A DNA stretch of 45,479 nucleotides from Chromatiales bacterium (GTDB lineage Bacteria; Pseudomonadota; Gammaproteobacteria; Steroidobacterales; GCA-2729495): the NCBI GenBank assembly GCA_002729875.1, contig PBZD01000124.1, positions 1-45,479 on the forward strand. Reading direction: 5' to 3'. Shown one piece after another: positions 33,760 through 42,849 of the stretch (position 1 is the stretch's first letter; each line of letters starts with the position of its first letter). A program made the translations under genes and the position numbers. Under the pieces are notes generated by a model. It saw only the letters and a program-made list of their open reading frames with translations, was not told the DNA's origin and ran no database searches.

Positions 33760-34791
33760 ATGACTTTCTCACTCCAGCGCCGCCGTCTGTTGCTGGCTGC
33801 CCCGGCCATTGCCGCAACCCCTTATATAAGCGCTTGCGGGTCTGGTGACGAACTGCCCTTACCGGCGGGCGTGCCGATCAGCCCGTTCGATTCTGCATCA
33901 ACCGCCGAGCAAGTCACCGCCGGCATCGATCTGACCGGCAGGACCGCGCTCGTAACCGGCTGCAACTCCGGGATCGGCTACGAGACAATGCGGGTACTGG
34001 CATTGCGCGGAGCCCACGTATTTGGCTCGGGTCGCACCCTCAGCAAGGCCACGGACGCCTGCAACAGTGTCAACGGGCACACAACACCGGTTGTTATCGA
34101 ACTAACCGATCTCAACTCAGTCGTTGCTGCTGCCAGTTTTATTAGGGCACAAACATCCTCACTCGATATGCTGATCTGCAATGCCGGCATCATGGAGTTG
34201 CAAACGCTCGAACAGGTCAATGGCATTGAGAAACAATTTTTCGTCAACCATCTTGGCCACTTCGTGCTGATCAACCACTTGCTTACACACATCAGCAACG
34301 CACCCCAGGGCCGTATCATCAACGTCAGCAGCGGCTCTGCAATTCGTCAGGCTCCCGAACAGGGTATCGAGTTTGATAACCTGTCAGGTGAGCGCGATTA
34401 TGAACCGGGTAAAGCCTACGGCCAGTCAAAGCTTGCCAATGTATTATGTACCCTTGAACTGGCCCGGCGACTGCGTACCACCAATACCACCGCCAATGCA
34501 CTGCGACCCGGTGTTATCCCGACAAATCTTGGTCGCCACATGCCAACATGGAAAGTCTGGGTACTCGAGAATCTTGGCAAACCGTTTACGAAAACGATCC
34601 CGCAAGGCGCCGCAACAACCTGCTACGTTGCAACCCACCCGTCCCTGGTCAAAACCAGCGGCTACTTCTTTAACCATTGCAACCCGCATCGCCCGGGCGG
34701 ACATACTGAAGATATGCAGATGGCCGCCAAACTCTGGAAGATTTCAGCACAACTGACGGCAGGCCACCGGGTCTCGACTATTAAAATCTGA
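33760..34791 (+). CDS. Exported (Tat-type lipoprotein) short-chain dehydrogenase/reductase
   Basis: 343 residues. The leader has RRR followed by a hydrophobic stretch (QRRRLLLAAPAIAATPYI) and a possible lipobox ISAC (C26), so it is likely Tat-exported and perhaps lipidated. A classical SDR domain follows: TGCNSGIG (66-73, NAD(P)-binding), CNAGIM, NVSSGSA (catalytic Ser) and YGQSK (near 220, catalytic Tyr and Lys). The overall type is close to retinol dehydrogenase/WWOX-like SDRs. An SDR outside the cytoplasm is unusual because free NAD(P) is absent there; the cofactor might be carried out tightly bound through Tat. Substrate unknown. Confidence 0.85.
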   Translation: MTFSLQRRRLLLAAPAIAATPYISACGSGDELPLPAGVPISPFDSASTAEQVTAGIDLTGRTALVTGCNSGIGYETMRVLALRGAHVFGSGRTLSKATDACNSVNGHTTPVVIELTDLNSVVAAASFIRAQTSSLDMLICNAGIMELQTLEQVNGIEKQFFVNHLGHFVLINHLLTHISNAPQGRIINVSSGSAIRQAPEQGIEFDNLSGERDYEPGKAYGQSKLANVLCTLELARRLRTTNTTANALRPGVIPTNLGRHMPTWKVWVLENLGKPFTKTIPQGAATTCYVATHPSLVKTSGYFFNHCNPHRPGGHTEDMQMAAKLWKISAQLTAGHRVSTIKI

Positions 34792-34833
34792 TCTGCTGGT
34801 CGTCCATAACAACAGCAAGCAGAAGATCGTCGT

Positions 34834-35907
34834 ATGTCTATTTCGCTGCTCATCGCCGAGGCACTGCACACCCGCAAAGAGTTTGATATCAGTCTCTGGC
34901 GTCAGTTACGACAAGCTGTCAGCCTGCGTTACGGCCCTTCCAGGCTCGACCCATGGGAGTATTTTTTCTTCCGGGTTTTTCTCGATTGTTACTCTGCGAA
35001 AGAAAAGAAGCGCTTTGTCGGCTGGCGCCGCGAGATGCAACTGGACCGATTGGCAAACGCACAGGATGCTCGCGACCCGGCCAATAACAAACTGCTCTGC
35101 CATACCCTGCTGGCCGCGAACGACTTGCCACAGGCAAAAATTGTCGGCATCTACTGTAAGGCTGATCCGCAAATACGCGGCCCGGCAATACTGAACGATG
35201 CCGACAGTCTCGCCCTGTTCCTGCGTAATACCGATGGTTACCCCCTGTTCGTCAAACCCGTACACGGCGCACATGGAGAACAGACCTTTGCTTTGCACGA
35301 TCTGATCAAAGACGAACTGATACTGGGCTCGGGGGAACGGCTTGGAATAACCGACTTCATTGTCCGACTTGCCCCGGCAAGAAAAACCGGCGTCCTGTTC
35401 CAGGAATTACTTCACAGTGCCCCTGATCTGGAGACTGTTTGTGGTCCCCGTCTGACCAGCGTACGAATTATTGTCATCATGACAGCAAAAGGCCCGGAAA
35501 TTCTCAGTGCGGTATGGCGAGTGCCAACCGGCACCAACATCACCGATAACTTCAACTGCGGACGTGACGGCAACATTATTGCCGGCATCGAACTCGGCAG
35601 CGGACACCTGCAACGTATCGTGCGCGGTGTAGGCTGGAAAATACTTCCACTCGACCATCATCCGGATACCGGCAACACCTTCACCGACCTGCGCTTGCCG
35701 GATTGGCCGGCGACCCGTTTGCTGTGCCTTGCGGCCGCCGGATTATTGCCAAACCTTAGCTTGCAGCATTGGGATATCGCACTGACCGACCGCGGCCCGG
35801 TCATCCTGGAAATCAATGTAGAGGGCGGTATGCGCACCCATCAAATTGTGCAGCAACGCGGTATCTACGACGCGCGTTTGCAACGTGCGCTTGAACCCGG
35901 AAACTGA
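34834..35907 (+). CDS. Sugar-transfer-associated ATP-grasp domain protein
   Basis: 357 residues, cytoplasmic. ATP-grasp features are PLFVKPVHGAHGEQTF (Lys for ATP binding), LFQELLHSAP, LTSVRIIVIM and, at the end, LQHWDIALTDRGPVILEINVEGG, where the Glu/Asn pair binds Mg-ATP. This is the pattern of the sugar-transfer-associated ATP-grasp family (ATPgrasp_ST), thought to ligate carboxylates to amines during surface-polymer or signalling-lipid synthesis. It lies 42 bases downstream of the SDR gene and may be co-transcribed. Confidence 0.8.
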   Translation: MSISLLIAEALHTRKEFDISLWRQLRQAVSLRYGPSRLDPWEYFFFRVFLDCYSAKEKKRFVGWRREMQLDRLANAQDARDPANNKLLCHTLLAANDLPQAKIVGIYCKADPQIRGPAILNDADSLALFLRNTDGYPLFVKPVHGAHGEQTFALHDLIKDELILGSGERLGITDFIVRLAPARKTGVLFQELLHSAPDLETVCGPRLTSVRIIVIMTAKGPEILSAVWRVPTGTNITDNFNCGRDGNIIAGIELGSGHLQRIVRGVGWKILPLDHHPDTGNTFTDLRLPDWPATRLLCLAAAGLLPNLSLQHWDIALTDRGPVILEINVEGGMRTHQIVQQRGIYDARLQRALEPGN

Positions 35908-36017
35908 TGAATCCCGCCCCACCCGGCCCTGGTTAAACCGGGAATTTTGTCTTGGAACGGCTTGACCCTTAGTATGTTGTGGCTGTCGATGCCATCTCAC
36001 TTGATGAAGGAATACCA

Positions 36018-36896
36018 ATGAAAGTTGCAGTAACCGCAGCCTCCGGAGGCCTTGGGCAGGCCATACTCAAATACCTGTGCGCAGAAATCGGTGCCGCCAA
36101 CACGATTGCCGTTGCTCGCTCCCCGGACCGGGTCAGCAGAACGGATATCGAGGTACGACGTGGCGACTACCAATCGGTCACCGAGTTAACCGCAGCATTC
36201 ACCGCCATAGACACGGTTGTAATGATTTCTGCGCCGGTAGGTGACTGGGATCGAATCTCCATGCACCGTAACGTAATTGAAGCGGCCAAACAGGCCGGGG
36301 TAGGGAAAATCCTCTTCACCAGCATAGTCGGTAACGGTTTGGAAGAAGACACCTGGTTCTGGAAAACCCAGCAAATCAATCGACAGGCGGAAATTGACCT
36401 GCGTGAATCCGGGCTGGAATGGGTTGTGGCCAGGAACGGGTTGTATATCGAAAAAGACCTGGCTCATATCGTAGAGGCAAAAAGTATCGGGGTATATCAC
36501 AACATCGTCGGAGACGGAAAATGTGGCTACATTTCGGTGGATGAACTGGCCTATGCCACTGCGAAGCTGGCGATCGATAACCATTCAAATGGGCAGGTAT
36601 TCAACCTGGTGGGCGAAATCCTGACCCAGGCCCGGCTGGTGGAACTGGCTAACCAGGTCTTTGCAATGGATGTGCGTTACGAGGTGATCAGCGACGAGGA
36701 AAATATCGCGGAACTGATGAAGGATCCAAAAATTGCCGCACGTGGCGAAAAAGTTGCCCGGATGCTAACCGGCTGTTTCCAGGCGGTGCGCATCGGGGCC
36801 TTTGACGTTGAATCAGATTTCCAGCGCGCTGCCGGGCGGGCGGTTAAATCAACCCTGGAGATGATCCGCGAGCAGCAGCAAATTATGGCCGGGTAA
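36018..36896 (+). CDS. NAD(P)-binding NmrA/QorB-like oxidoreductase
   Basis: 292 residues from ATG at 36018, which has AAGGA upstream; an upstream frame from 35979 lacks a good site. The Rossmann motif is VTAASGGLGQ (4-13), followed by VARSPDRV and RGDYQSVTELTAAF, the layout of atypical extended SDRs such as NmrA and quinone oxidoreductase 2 (QorB). There is no classical YxxxK motif, so it may be a sensor or a reductase. It converges with the MFS gene. Confidence 0.8.
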   Translation: MKVAVTAASGGLGQAILKYLCAEIGAANTIAVARSPDRVSRTDIEVRRGDYQSVTELTAAFTAIDTVVMISAPVGDWDRISMHRNVIEAAKQAGVGKILFTSIVGNGLEEDTWFWKTQQINRQAEIDLRESGLEWVVARNGLYIEKDLAHIVEAKSIGVYHNIVGDGKCGYISVDELAYATAKLAIDNHSNGQVFNLVGEILTQARLVELANQVFAMDVRYEVISDEENIAELMKDPKIAARGEKVARMLTGCFQAVRIGAFDVESDFQRAAGRAVKSTLEMIREQQQIMAG

Positions 36897-36935
36897 CCAC
36901 CCGCAACAGGGGTTTGCAGCCGCGTCCTATGTCAA

Positions 36936-38282
36936 TCACTGTAACTGCCTTACGCGCTTAAAGGGCTGCATAGCGCTCCATATCAACAGGCCTGCCAGCA
37001 GAATACTCAAGCAGTTCACCAATGCGACGGATGCGCCGACTGCCATCTCATCATGTAGCACATATTCCGTGATGAATCCCACCAGGGTGGGGCCTGCTGT
37101 GGTTGAGAGTATATTCAGGGCCAGCATCCAGAGCGCAGAAAGCTGCGCACGCATCTGGTTGGGCACAAATAATTGCAGGGTTGCCGGGGCAGCCGCGATC
37201 GGCATGCTGGCAAAAAACACAAACGGACACAACAGCACGATAGTGACCGAACTGTTGGTCAGCATGGTAGAAAAGAACACCAACGGTAGCAGCATTGCTG
37301 CCGAGAGTAATCCCACCCGAAATGTCGCATCGGTATATCCACGGTGGTGCAGCTTATCGATCAACCAACCGCCAAAACAAACTCCTGCGGGCGAAAAAAT
37401 CACCAGTATCAACCCCAGGGTAAAGCCGCTATCTGCCCGGGTGTAATCGTGTACCCGACTCATGTACGCGGGGACCCAGGTAATAAAAGTAGTCAACGGC
37501 ACCGCCATTAATGCAAAACCGGCAAACAGCGATGCAAACAAGCGCCCATTGGTTTTTACATAGCCAGCCACCTGTCGCAACGGAATTCCGTCATCGTGAC
37601 CTTCGAGCTTGCCGCGACGTGCCGGTTCCTTGACGGTCAGCATCAGCAGAGCAATCAGCACACCGGGTAACCCAACCACCATAAAAGCCATTTGCCAGGG
37701 CTTCATCAGCCCTATCACCGGAAAGTCGACGGAACCCATGGCGGAAAGTATCTTGATCACGATACCGCCGGCCAGAAAAGCAATACCCGCGCCAAACAGT
37801 GCACCCGCCTGATATACCCCCAGCGCACGACCCAGTTTTTCCCGCGGGAAAAGATCTGCAATCATGGAATAGGCCGATGGTGACAAAGCTGCTTCACCAA
37901 CACCCACACCAACACGCATCAGGAAGAGGGTAAAAAAACTTTTTGCCAGACCACAGGCAGCGGTCATCAGGCTCCACAGGAAGATACCCGCGGTAATAAT
38001 ATTCCGGCGACTATGACGGTCGGCCAACCAACCGATTGGAATCCCGACCAGGGCATAGAAAATCGCAAATGCCAGCCCCTGCAGCAGCCCGATACCAAAA
38101 TCTGTGATCGCCAGATCCTGCTTAATGGGTTCCACCAGCAACGCAATAATGATTCGATCCATGAAGGAAAAATTAAATGCAATGACGAGAATGGACAGCG
38201 CGTACCAGGCGCGACCGGCACCGGGCCATGCAGGCGGATTGCCGGGCGCGCCTGCAGGTGACGACCGACCGATGTTGCTCAA
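36936..38282 (-). CDS. Major facilitator superfamily transporter (spinster-like)
   Basis: 448 residues from TTG at 38282, chosen because GGAGG lies seven bases upstream and because upstream residues are low-complexity and not family-like; an ATG at 38384 would add 34 residues. Twelve helices are visible. The loop motif GWLADRHSRRNII and the cluster RVGVGVGEAALSPSAYSMIADLFP match the spinster/ACS-type MFS branch. These carry organic anions or lipid-like solutes. It runs divergently from the solute-binding protein gene. Substrate unknown. Confidence 0.88.
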   Translation of the reverse strand: MSNIGRSSPAGAPGNPPAWPGAGRAWYALSILVIAFNFSFMDRIIIALLVEPIKQDLAITDFGIGLLQGLAFAIFYALVGIPIGWLADRHSRRNIITAGIFLWSLMTAACGLAKSFFTLFLMRVGVGVGEAALSPSAYSMIADLFPREKLGRALGVYQAGALFGAGIAFLAGGIVIKILSAMGSVDFPVIGLMKPWQMAFMVVGLPGVLIALLMLTVKEPARRGKLEGHDDGIPLRQVAGYVKTNGRLFASLFAGFALMAVPLTTFITWVPAYMSRVHDYTRADSGFTLGLILVIFSPAGVCFGGWLIDKLHHRGYTDATFRVGLLSAAMLLPLVFFSTMLTNSSVTIVLLCPFVFFASMPIAAAPATLQLFVPNQMRAQLSALWMLALNILSTTAGPTLVGFITEYVLHDEMAVGASVALVNCLSILLAGLLIWSAMQPFKRVRQLQ

Positions 38283-38664
38283 GCCACGGCCTCCGGGGCA
38301 GCACCCCGGCAAACAAGCAAATCTTTGCTTGGCATCCCCATACTCGCAATGATCCCCCCTTGGCCCAAACGGCCACGCTGGCAAGCATACCTACTTTCAT
38401 TGGCTTCACACAGTAATCCTTCAAAACCCTGATGCTGCCTGAGATCGAATGTGCCGGTCACAGCCGCGTATTGCAGCGCATATTGATCCTGAAACCCGCG
38501 CTTGCATTGGGCGAACCGCGCATGGAGACGGTCAGGGATCAGGCACCCAACCGGCACCAACCATCCGCCGCCTGGCGGCCGGCTTTATGCGCCGCATTAC
38601 CCCGCGTAATATTAGTAAATCAAGGTATAAATCAGGATCAGTCCCCACTACACGGAGAAAGTCG
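38283..38664. other. Divergent intergenic region, MFS transporter / solute-binding protein
   Basis: No convincing gene in these 382 bases. The left part has codon-like sequence in the MFS frame, which could be an N-terminal extension if an earlier start is used. Promoters for both sides must lie here, but I see no clear boxes. Confidence 0.45.
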
Positions 38665-39702
38665 ATGAGTCTCAGGAATCACACAATTGCTACTTTCTTT
38701 TTCGCCGGTGTATTACTGGCGATGACATGCAACCTATCAGCCGCACCGAAAGTCTCGGCGATCGATGAACTGCCCAGCCGCAGCGGTGACTGGTCTGCCG
38801 CAGAAGTGGCGCGGGGGCGCGAGCAACTGATCCGGGCATTTGATGCCGGTTGGATCCGCTTCATCACCGCGCGCAAAGACCAGGCTATTCTGGCCAAGGA
38901 ACCACCCAATCAGCCTGGTGCAGCAAAACACTATGTCGTGCGCATGGCCGATTGCCTGCCACAACCCGAAATTGCCCATTGGCCCGAACAACCCGTCGGC
39001 ATGTTCAAAGACATTCTTGATACCGGCATCATTCGCCAGCTGGTGCAGGCTGTCCCGGAAACTCCGGCCAACACGTCCTGGTATTTTTCAAATATCGGCC
39101 GCCAATACCAGGCGGGCGTCATTGCTGAAATTGAACAGCACTACGGGGTCAAGCTTAAAGTTGAAAGTGTCGTCGTGGCACCGGGGCGATTACCCATCAC
39201 ATCGATACTGAATGACGGCAAAATTGATTTTGTCACCCAACTGAATGCAACCGGCGGCAACAGCCAGGGCTTGCGACGACGCGTATCGCGGCGCTTTAGT
39301 TGTACCATGTCAGCCTCAAGCCAGTTCATTCATATTCCCGAAGACTCGCAACTCACCGGGGAGATCAACAGCCTGAACGACCTGATGGCACGACCCGACA
39401 TCAGTATCTGCGCCGGACCGCTGACGACCCAGACCGCCCAGGCGTATATGCCTGAACACACCGTCAGAACAAAATATGTCAACGACCTGACCGGTTGCGA
39501 CAAGGCCGTCAAGAAAGGCAAGCTCGACGTTATCATTAACCCCCTGCATGACCTGAAGGTAGCCGGAATCGATGGTTACAAATCCGTGCACACACTGCTG
39601 GTGGCCGGCACACCTTTATGGGTCGCCGCCGAGGGTATCGAGTGCCCGTCAGATAACAACCCAAAAACCGAGGACGAATGTTTTGAAATCGAGGCCCCCT
39701 GA
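38665..39702 (+). CDS. Periplasmic solute-binding protein, family 3-like
   Basis: 345 residues from ATG at 38665 with GGAG eight bases upstream. Signal peptide 1-26 (cut near NLSAA). The central part has WYFSNIGRQYQAGVIAEI and the second lobe has TSILNDGKIDFVTQLNATGG, PDISICAGPLTTQTAQAY and KKGKLDVIINPLHDL, the pattern of extracellular solute-binding proteins (bacterial type 3), which bind amino acids or similar small molecules. No ABC permease or ATPase gene is adjacent, so it may be an orphan receptor or enzyme-like variant. greB follows 33 bases downstream. Confidence 0.75.
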   Translation: MSLRNHTIATFFFAGVLLAMTCNLSAAPKVSAIDELPSRSGDWSAAEVARGREQLIRAFDAGWIRFITARKDQAILAKEPPNQPGAAKHYVVRMADCLPQPEIAHWPEQPVGMFKDILDTGIIRQLVQAVPETPANTSWYFSNIGRQYQAGVIAEIEQHYGVKLKVESVVVAPGRLPITSILNDGKIDFVTQLNATGGNSQGLRRRVSRRFSCTMSASSQFIHIPEDSQLTGEINSLNDLMARPDISICAGPLTTQTAQAYMPEHTVRTKYVNDLTGCDKAVKKGKLDVIINPLHDLKVAGIDGYKSVHTLLVAGTPLWVAAEGIECPSDNNPKTEDECFEIEAP

Positions 39703-39735
39703 CAACCTGCGAAAGCAGACTGTGCCCGGTTAATA

Positions 39736-40227
39736 ATGGGACGCTGGAAGCCACCACCGCCGAAGTCATCACCTTATATAACGCCCGCTGGTTTCGACGC
39801 GTTGCAGGCTGATTTAAAGTCCCTGTGGACACGCCGTGCTGATGTCGTCAAAGCGCTCTCGGCGGCGGCCGCAGAAGGCGATCGTTCCGAGAATGCGGAG
39901 TACATTTACCGGAAGAAGGAGCTTGGTGGCATTGATTCACGCATCCGTTACCTGCAAAAACGGCTTCCGGGTCTGAATATTGTGCGTAAAACTCCGCACA
40001 GCGACCGGGTTCACTTCGGTGCCTGGGTCACGATTGAACGTGACGACGGCTCACAGGTAGAGTACCGCATCGTCGGTGCGGATGAGGCGGACGCAGCCAA
40101 CGGTCTGATCAGCATCGACTCCCCGCTGGCCCGTGCGATGTTAAAAAAATTACCCGGCGATGAATTAATGCTGAACATTAACGAACGTTGCGAGGAACTC
40201 ATCATCAATCGTATTCGGTATGAGTAA
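39736..40227 (+). CDS. greB: Transcription elongation (cleavage) factor GreB
   Basis: 163 residues, the usual GreB length. The N-terminal coiled coil carries AAAEGDRSENAEYIYRKKEL, in which the Asp and Glu at the tip (D of GDRSE, E of ENAEY) coordinate the catalytic Mg in RNA polymerase. The C-terminal domain has HFGAWVTIERDDG and ISIDSPLARAMLKK, as in Gre factors. It stimulates cleavage of backtracked RNA. Present as a single gene, 33 bases after the solute-binding gene. Confidence 0.93.
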   Translation: MGRWKPPPPKSSPYITPAGFDALQADLKSLWTRRADVVKALSAAAAEGDRSENAEYIYRKKELGGIDSRIRYLQKRLPGLNIVRKTPHSDRVHFGAWVTIERDDGSQVEYRIVGADEADAANGLISIDSPLARAMLKKLPGDELMLNINERCEELIINRIRYE

Positions 40228-40692
40228 TTCAGTGGAAATCCCCATATTTCATTTGACCTGATGGGCATCAGATCCCGGCCTTTTGCCGACCCGGCACCAC
40301 GGCTCATCACGCTATCCACCCCCGGACTGCCGGCGGCAAAGACCAGATCAACCCCCTAATATCGTTGCAACCCGCCGCCAAAGACCGGATTCCGGATTTG
40401 CCACCCCCCTGAAAGTCAAGCGTAGCAAGGGCATCCCAAACTTTACCAATACTCTAGCCCAGACAATCTTCTCTTGGTATTATCCGCGCCCGGAAAGCCG
40501 GTCGATTGTTGTGGCAGTAGATTTGTGACGATCTTTACTGCCCCGCGCCGGCAATGAGTGACTGGCCGGGCACTTAGGTCAAATGGCACTTTTGTGATCC
40601 TTTTAATATGAGTGCATACCCCGAATACGATAAGCTGACGCGTTAGCTACAGCAGATGATTTGTTGATTAAACCTTATTATGAAGAACGAAC
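40228..40692. other. Intergenic region before the EF-G paralogue
   Basis: No gene is convincing in these 465 bases; short open frames have improbable residue composition. It includes a near-palindrome GCTGACGCGTTAGC (about 40633-40646) and AT-rich sequence before the EF-G start, which should hold its promoter. Confidence 0.5.
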
Positions 40693-42777
40693 ATGACGGA
40701 CCTTAGCTTATACAGAAACATCGGCATCTTTGCCCACGTCGACGCCGGTAAGACGACAACGACAGAACGTATCCTGAAGCTTACGGGGAAAATTCATAAA
40801 CTCGGTGAAGTTCACGATGGTGAAGCAACCACTGACTTCATGGAACAGGAGCAGGAACGCGGCATTACTATTCAGTCTGCAGCAACCAGCTGCGAGTGGA
40901 ATGACCATCTTCTGAACATCATCGATACACCCGGACACGTTGATTTCACTATCGAGGTCTATCGGTCTCTCAAGGTACTGGATGGCGGTGTCGGTGTTTT
41001 TTGCGGTTCCGGCGGTGTCGAGCCACAGTCCGAAACAAACTGGCGTTATGCAAATGATTCCAAGGTCGCACGGGTTATTTTCATCAACAAGCTCGATCGC
41101 ATGGGCGCCGACTTCTACCGCGTCGTCAACCAGGTTCGTGACGTACTCGGCGCAAACCCACTGGTCATGGTATTACCGATCGGTATCGAGGATGACTTCT
41201 GCGGTGTCATCGACCTGCTAACCCGTAAGGCCTGGATTTGGGACGACACGGGTGACCCGACACATTATGAAACCACTGACGTGCCGGCAGATATGCTAGA
41301 CAAGGTCGAGGAGTTTCGCGAGCAAATGATCGAGACTGCACTTGAGCAGGATGACGTGTTACTTGAGGCCTACCTTGAGGGCAATGAACCCTCGATTGAA
41401 GACATCAAGCACTGCATCCGCAAAGGTACGATTGCACTCGACTTCTTCCCGACATTGTGTGGATCGGCATTCAAGAACAAGGGCATTCAGAATGTACTCA
41501 ACGCCGTTGTCGATTACCTGCCAAACCCAACTGAGGTGGAGCCGCAGCCCGAGATTGACCTTGAAGGCAACGAAACCGGCAATCTGGCAATTGTTGATCC
41601 TGAGGGACCGCTACGTGCGCTCGCTTTTAAAATCATGGACGATCGCTACGGCGCACTGACATTCACACGTATTTATTCTGGCCGCCTGAACAAGGGTGAC
41701 AGTGTGCTCAATACGTTTACCGGCAAGACCGAACGTATCGGGCGTATCGTTGAAATGCATGCCGATTCGCGTGAAGAACTCAACTCAGCCCAGGCTGGCG
41801 ACATCGTCGCGCTACTTGGCATGAAACAAACCCGCACCGGCCACACATTGTCCGATGTAAAGAATCCGGCAACGCTTGAACCAATGGTTTTCCCGGATCC
41901 GGTTATTTCAATCGCTATTTCACCAACGGACAAGGCCGGCACCGAGAAAATGGGCATCGCACTGACCAAGATGGTTGCCGAAGACCCGTCATTCCGCATC
42001 ATGACAGATGATGATTCCGGTGAGACCATCATGATGGGCATGGGCGAACTGCATCTCGATATCAAGGTCGACATCCTGCGGCGCACACATGGCGTCGAGG
42101 TCGAGGTCGGTAAACCACAGGTTGCCTACCGTGAAACGATCACCCGGACAATCACCGACAGCTATATCCATAAAAAGCAAACCGGTGGTTCCGGCCAGTT
42201 CGGCAAGATCGAATACCTGATCGAACCGGCCGAAACCGGCAGCGGTTACGTCTTTGATTGCACGGTTACGGGCGGCAACGTACCACGTGAATACTGGTCC
42301 TCTATCGAGAAGGCATTTGGCAACTGCATGGATGCAGGCACACTGGCCGGCTACCCGCTACTCGATATCAAGTTCACCCTGCAGGATGGCGCTTTCCATG
42401 CAGTGGATTCATCGGCAATGGCATTCGAACAAGCCACCAGGGCTGCCTATCGTCAATCGATACCAAAGGCTGCGCCACAACTGCTCGAACCAATCATGAA
42501 GATCGATGTATTCTCACCGGAGGCGAATGTCGGTGATGTTATCGGCGATCTGAATCGACGTCGCGGCATGATCAAATCGCAGGAAGTCGCACCGACAGGC
42601 GTTCGCGTCAAGGCCGATGCGCCGCTAAGCGACATGTTTGGCTATATCGGTGACTTGCGCACCATAACCTCTGGACGCGGCCAGTTTTCGATGGAATTCT
42701 CTCACTACGCACCCTGCCCAAAGAATGTTGCTGAAGAAGTCATTGCCGAGGCGAATGCCCGTAAAGCCGCAAAGTAG
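40693..42777 (+). CDS. fusA: Elongation factor G paralogue (EF-G2 type)
   Basis: 694 residues, full EF-G length. GTPase motifs are AHVDAGKT (14-21), DTPGHVDF and NKLDRMG; domain II-V landmarks include [14 protein letters not shown] and the C-terminal EF-G fold ([12 protein letters not shown]). It catalyses ribosomal translocation (or recycling in some paralogues). It is not next to rpsL, rpsG or tuf, so it is probably a second EF-G, as in Pseudomonas and Vibrio, and not the str-operon gene. The NKLDR variant (instead of NKMDR) agrees with a divergent paralogue. Confidence 0.92.
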   Translation: MTDLSLYRNIGIFAHVDAGKTTTTERILKLTGKIHKLGEVHDGEATTDFMEQEQERGITIQSAATSCEWNDHLLNIIDTPGHVDFTIEVYRSLKVLDGGVGVFCGSGGVEPQSETNWRYANDSKVARVIFINKLDRMGADFYRVVNQVRDVLGANPLVMVLPIGIEDDFCGVIDLLTRKAWIWDDTGDPTHYETTDVPADMLDKVEEFREQMIETALEQDDVLLEAYLEGNEPSIEDIKHCIRKGTIALDFFPTLCGSAFKNKGIQNVLNAVVDYLPNPTEVEPQPEIDLEGNETGNLAIVDPEGPLRALAFKIMDDRYGALTFTRIYSGRLNKGDSVLNTFTGKTERIGRIVEMHADSREELNSAQAGDIVALLGMKQTRTGHTLSDVKNPATLEPMVFPDPVISIAISPTDKAGTEKMGIALTKMVAEDPSFRIMTDDDSGETIMMGMGELHLDIKVDILRRTHGVEVEVGKPQVAYRETITRTITDSYIHKKQTGGSGQFGKIEYLIEPAETGSGYVFDCTVTGGNVPREYWSSIEKAFGNCMDAGTLAGYPLLDIKFTLQDGAFHAVDSSAMAFEQATRAAYRQSIPKAAPQLLEPIMKIDVFSPEANVGDVIGDLNRRRGMIKSQEVAPTGVRVKADAPLSDMFGYIGDLRTITSGRGQFSMEFSHYAPCPKNVAEEVIAEANARKAAK

Positions 42778-42849
42778 ACCTGTACGCAGAGGGGATCAAA
42801 CCCTTAATATCTGGCCTCACGATATGTAAGAGTGGGGCCCACCGGAACA

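Noticed and set aside
40283-40528. An 81-residue frame before the EF-G gene
   Set aside because: Pro/Arg-rich start with no motif and no good ribosome site.
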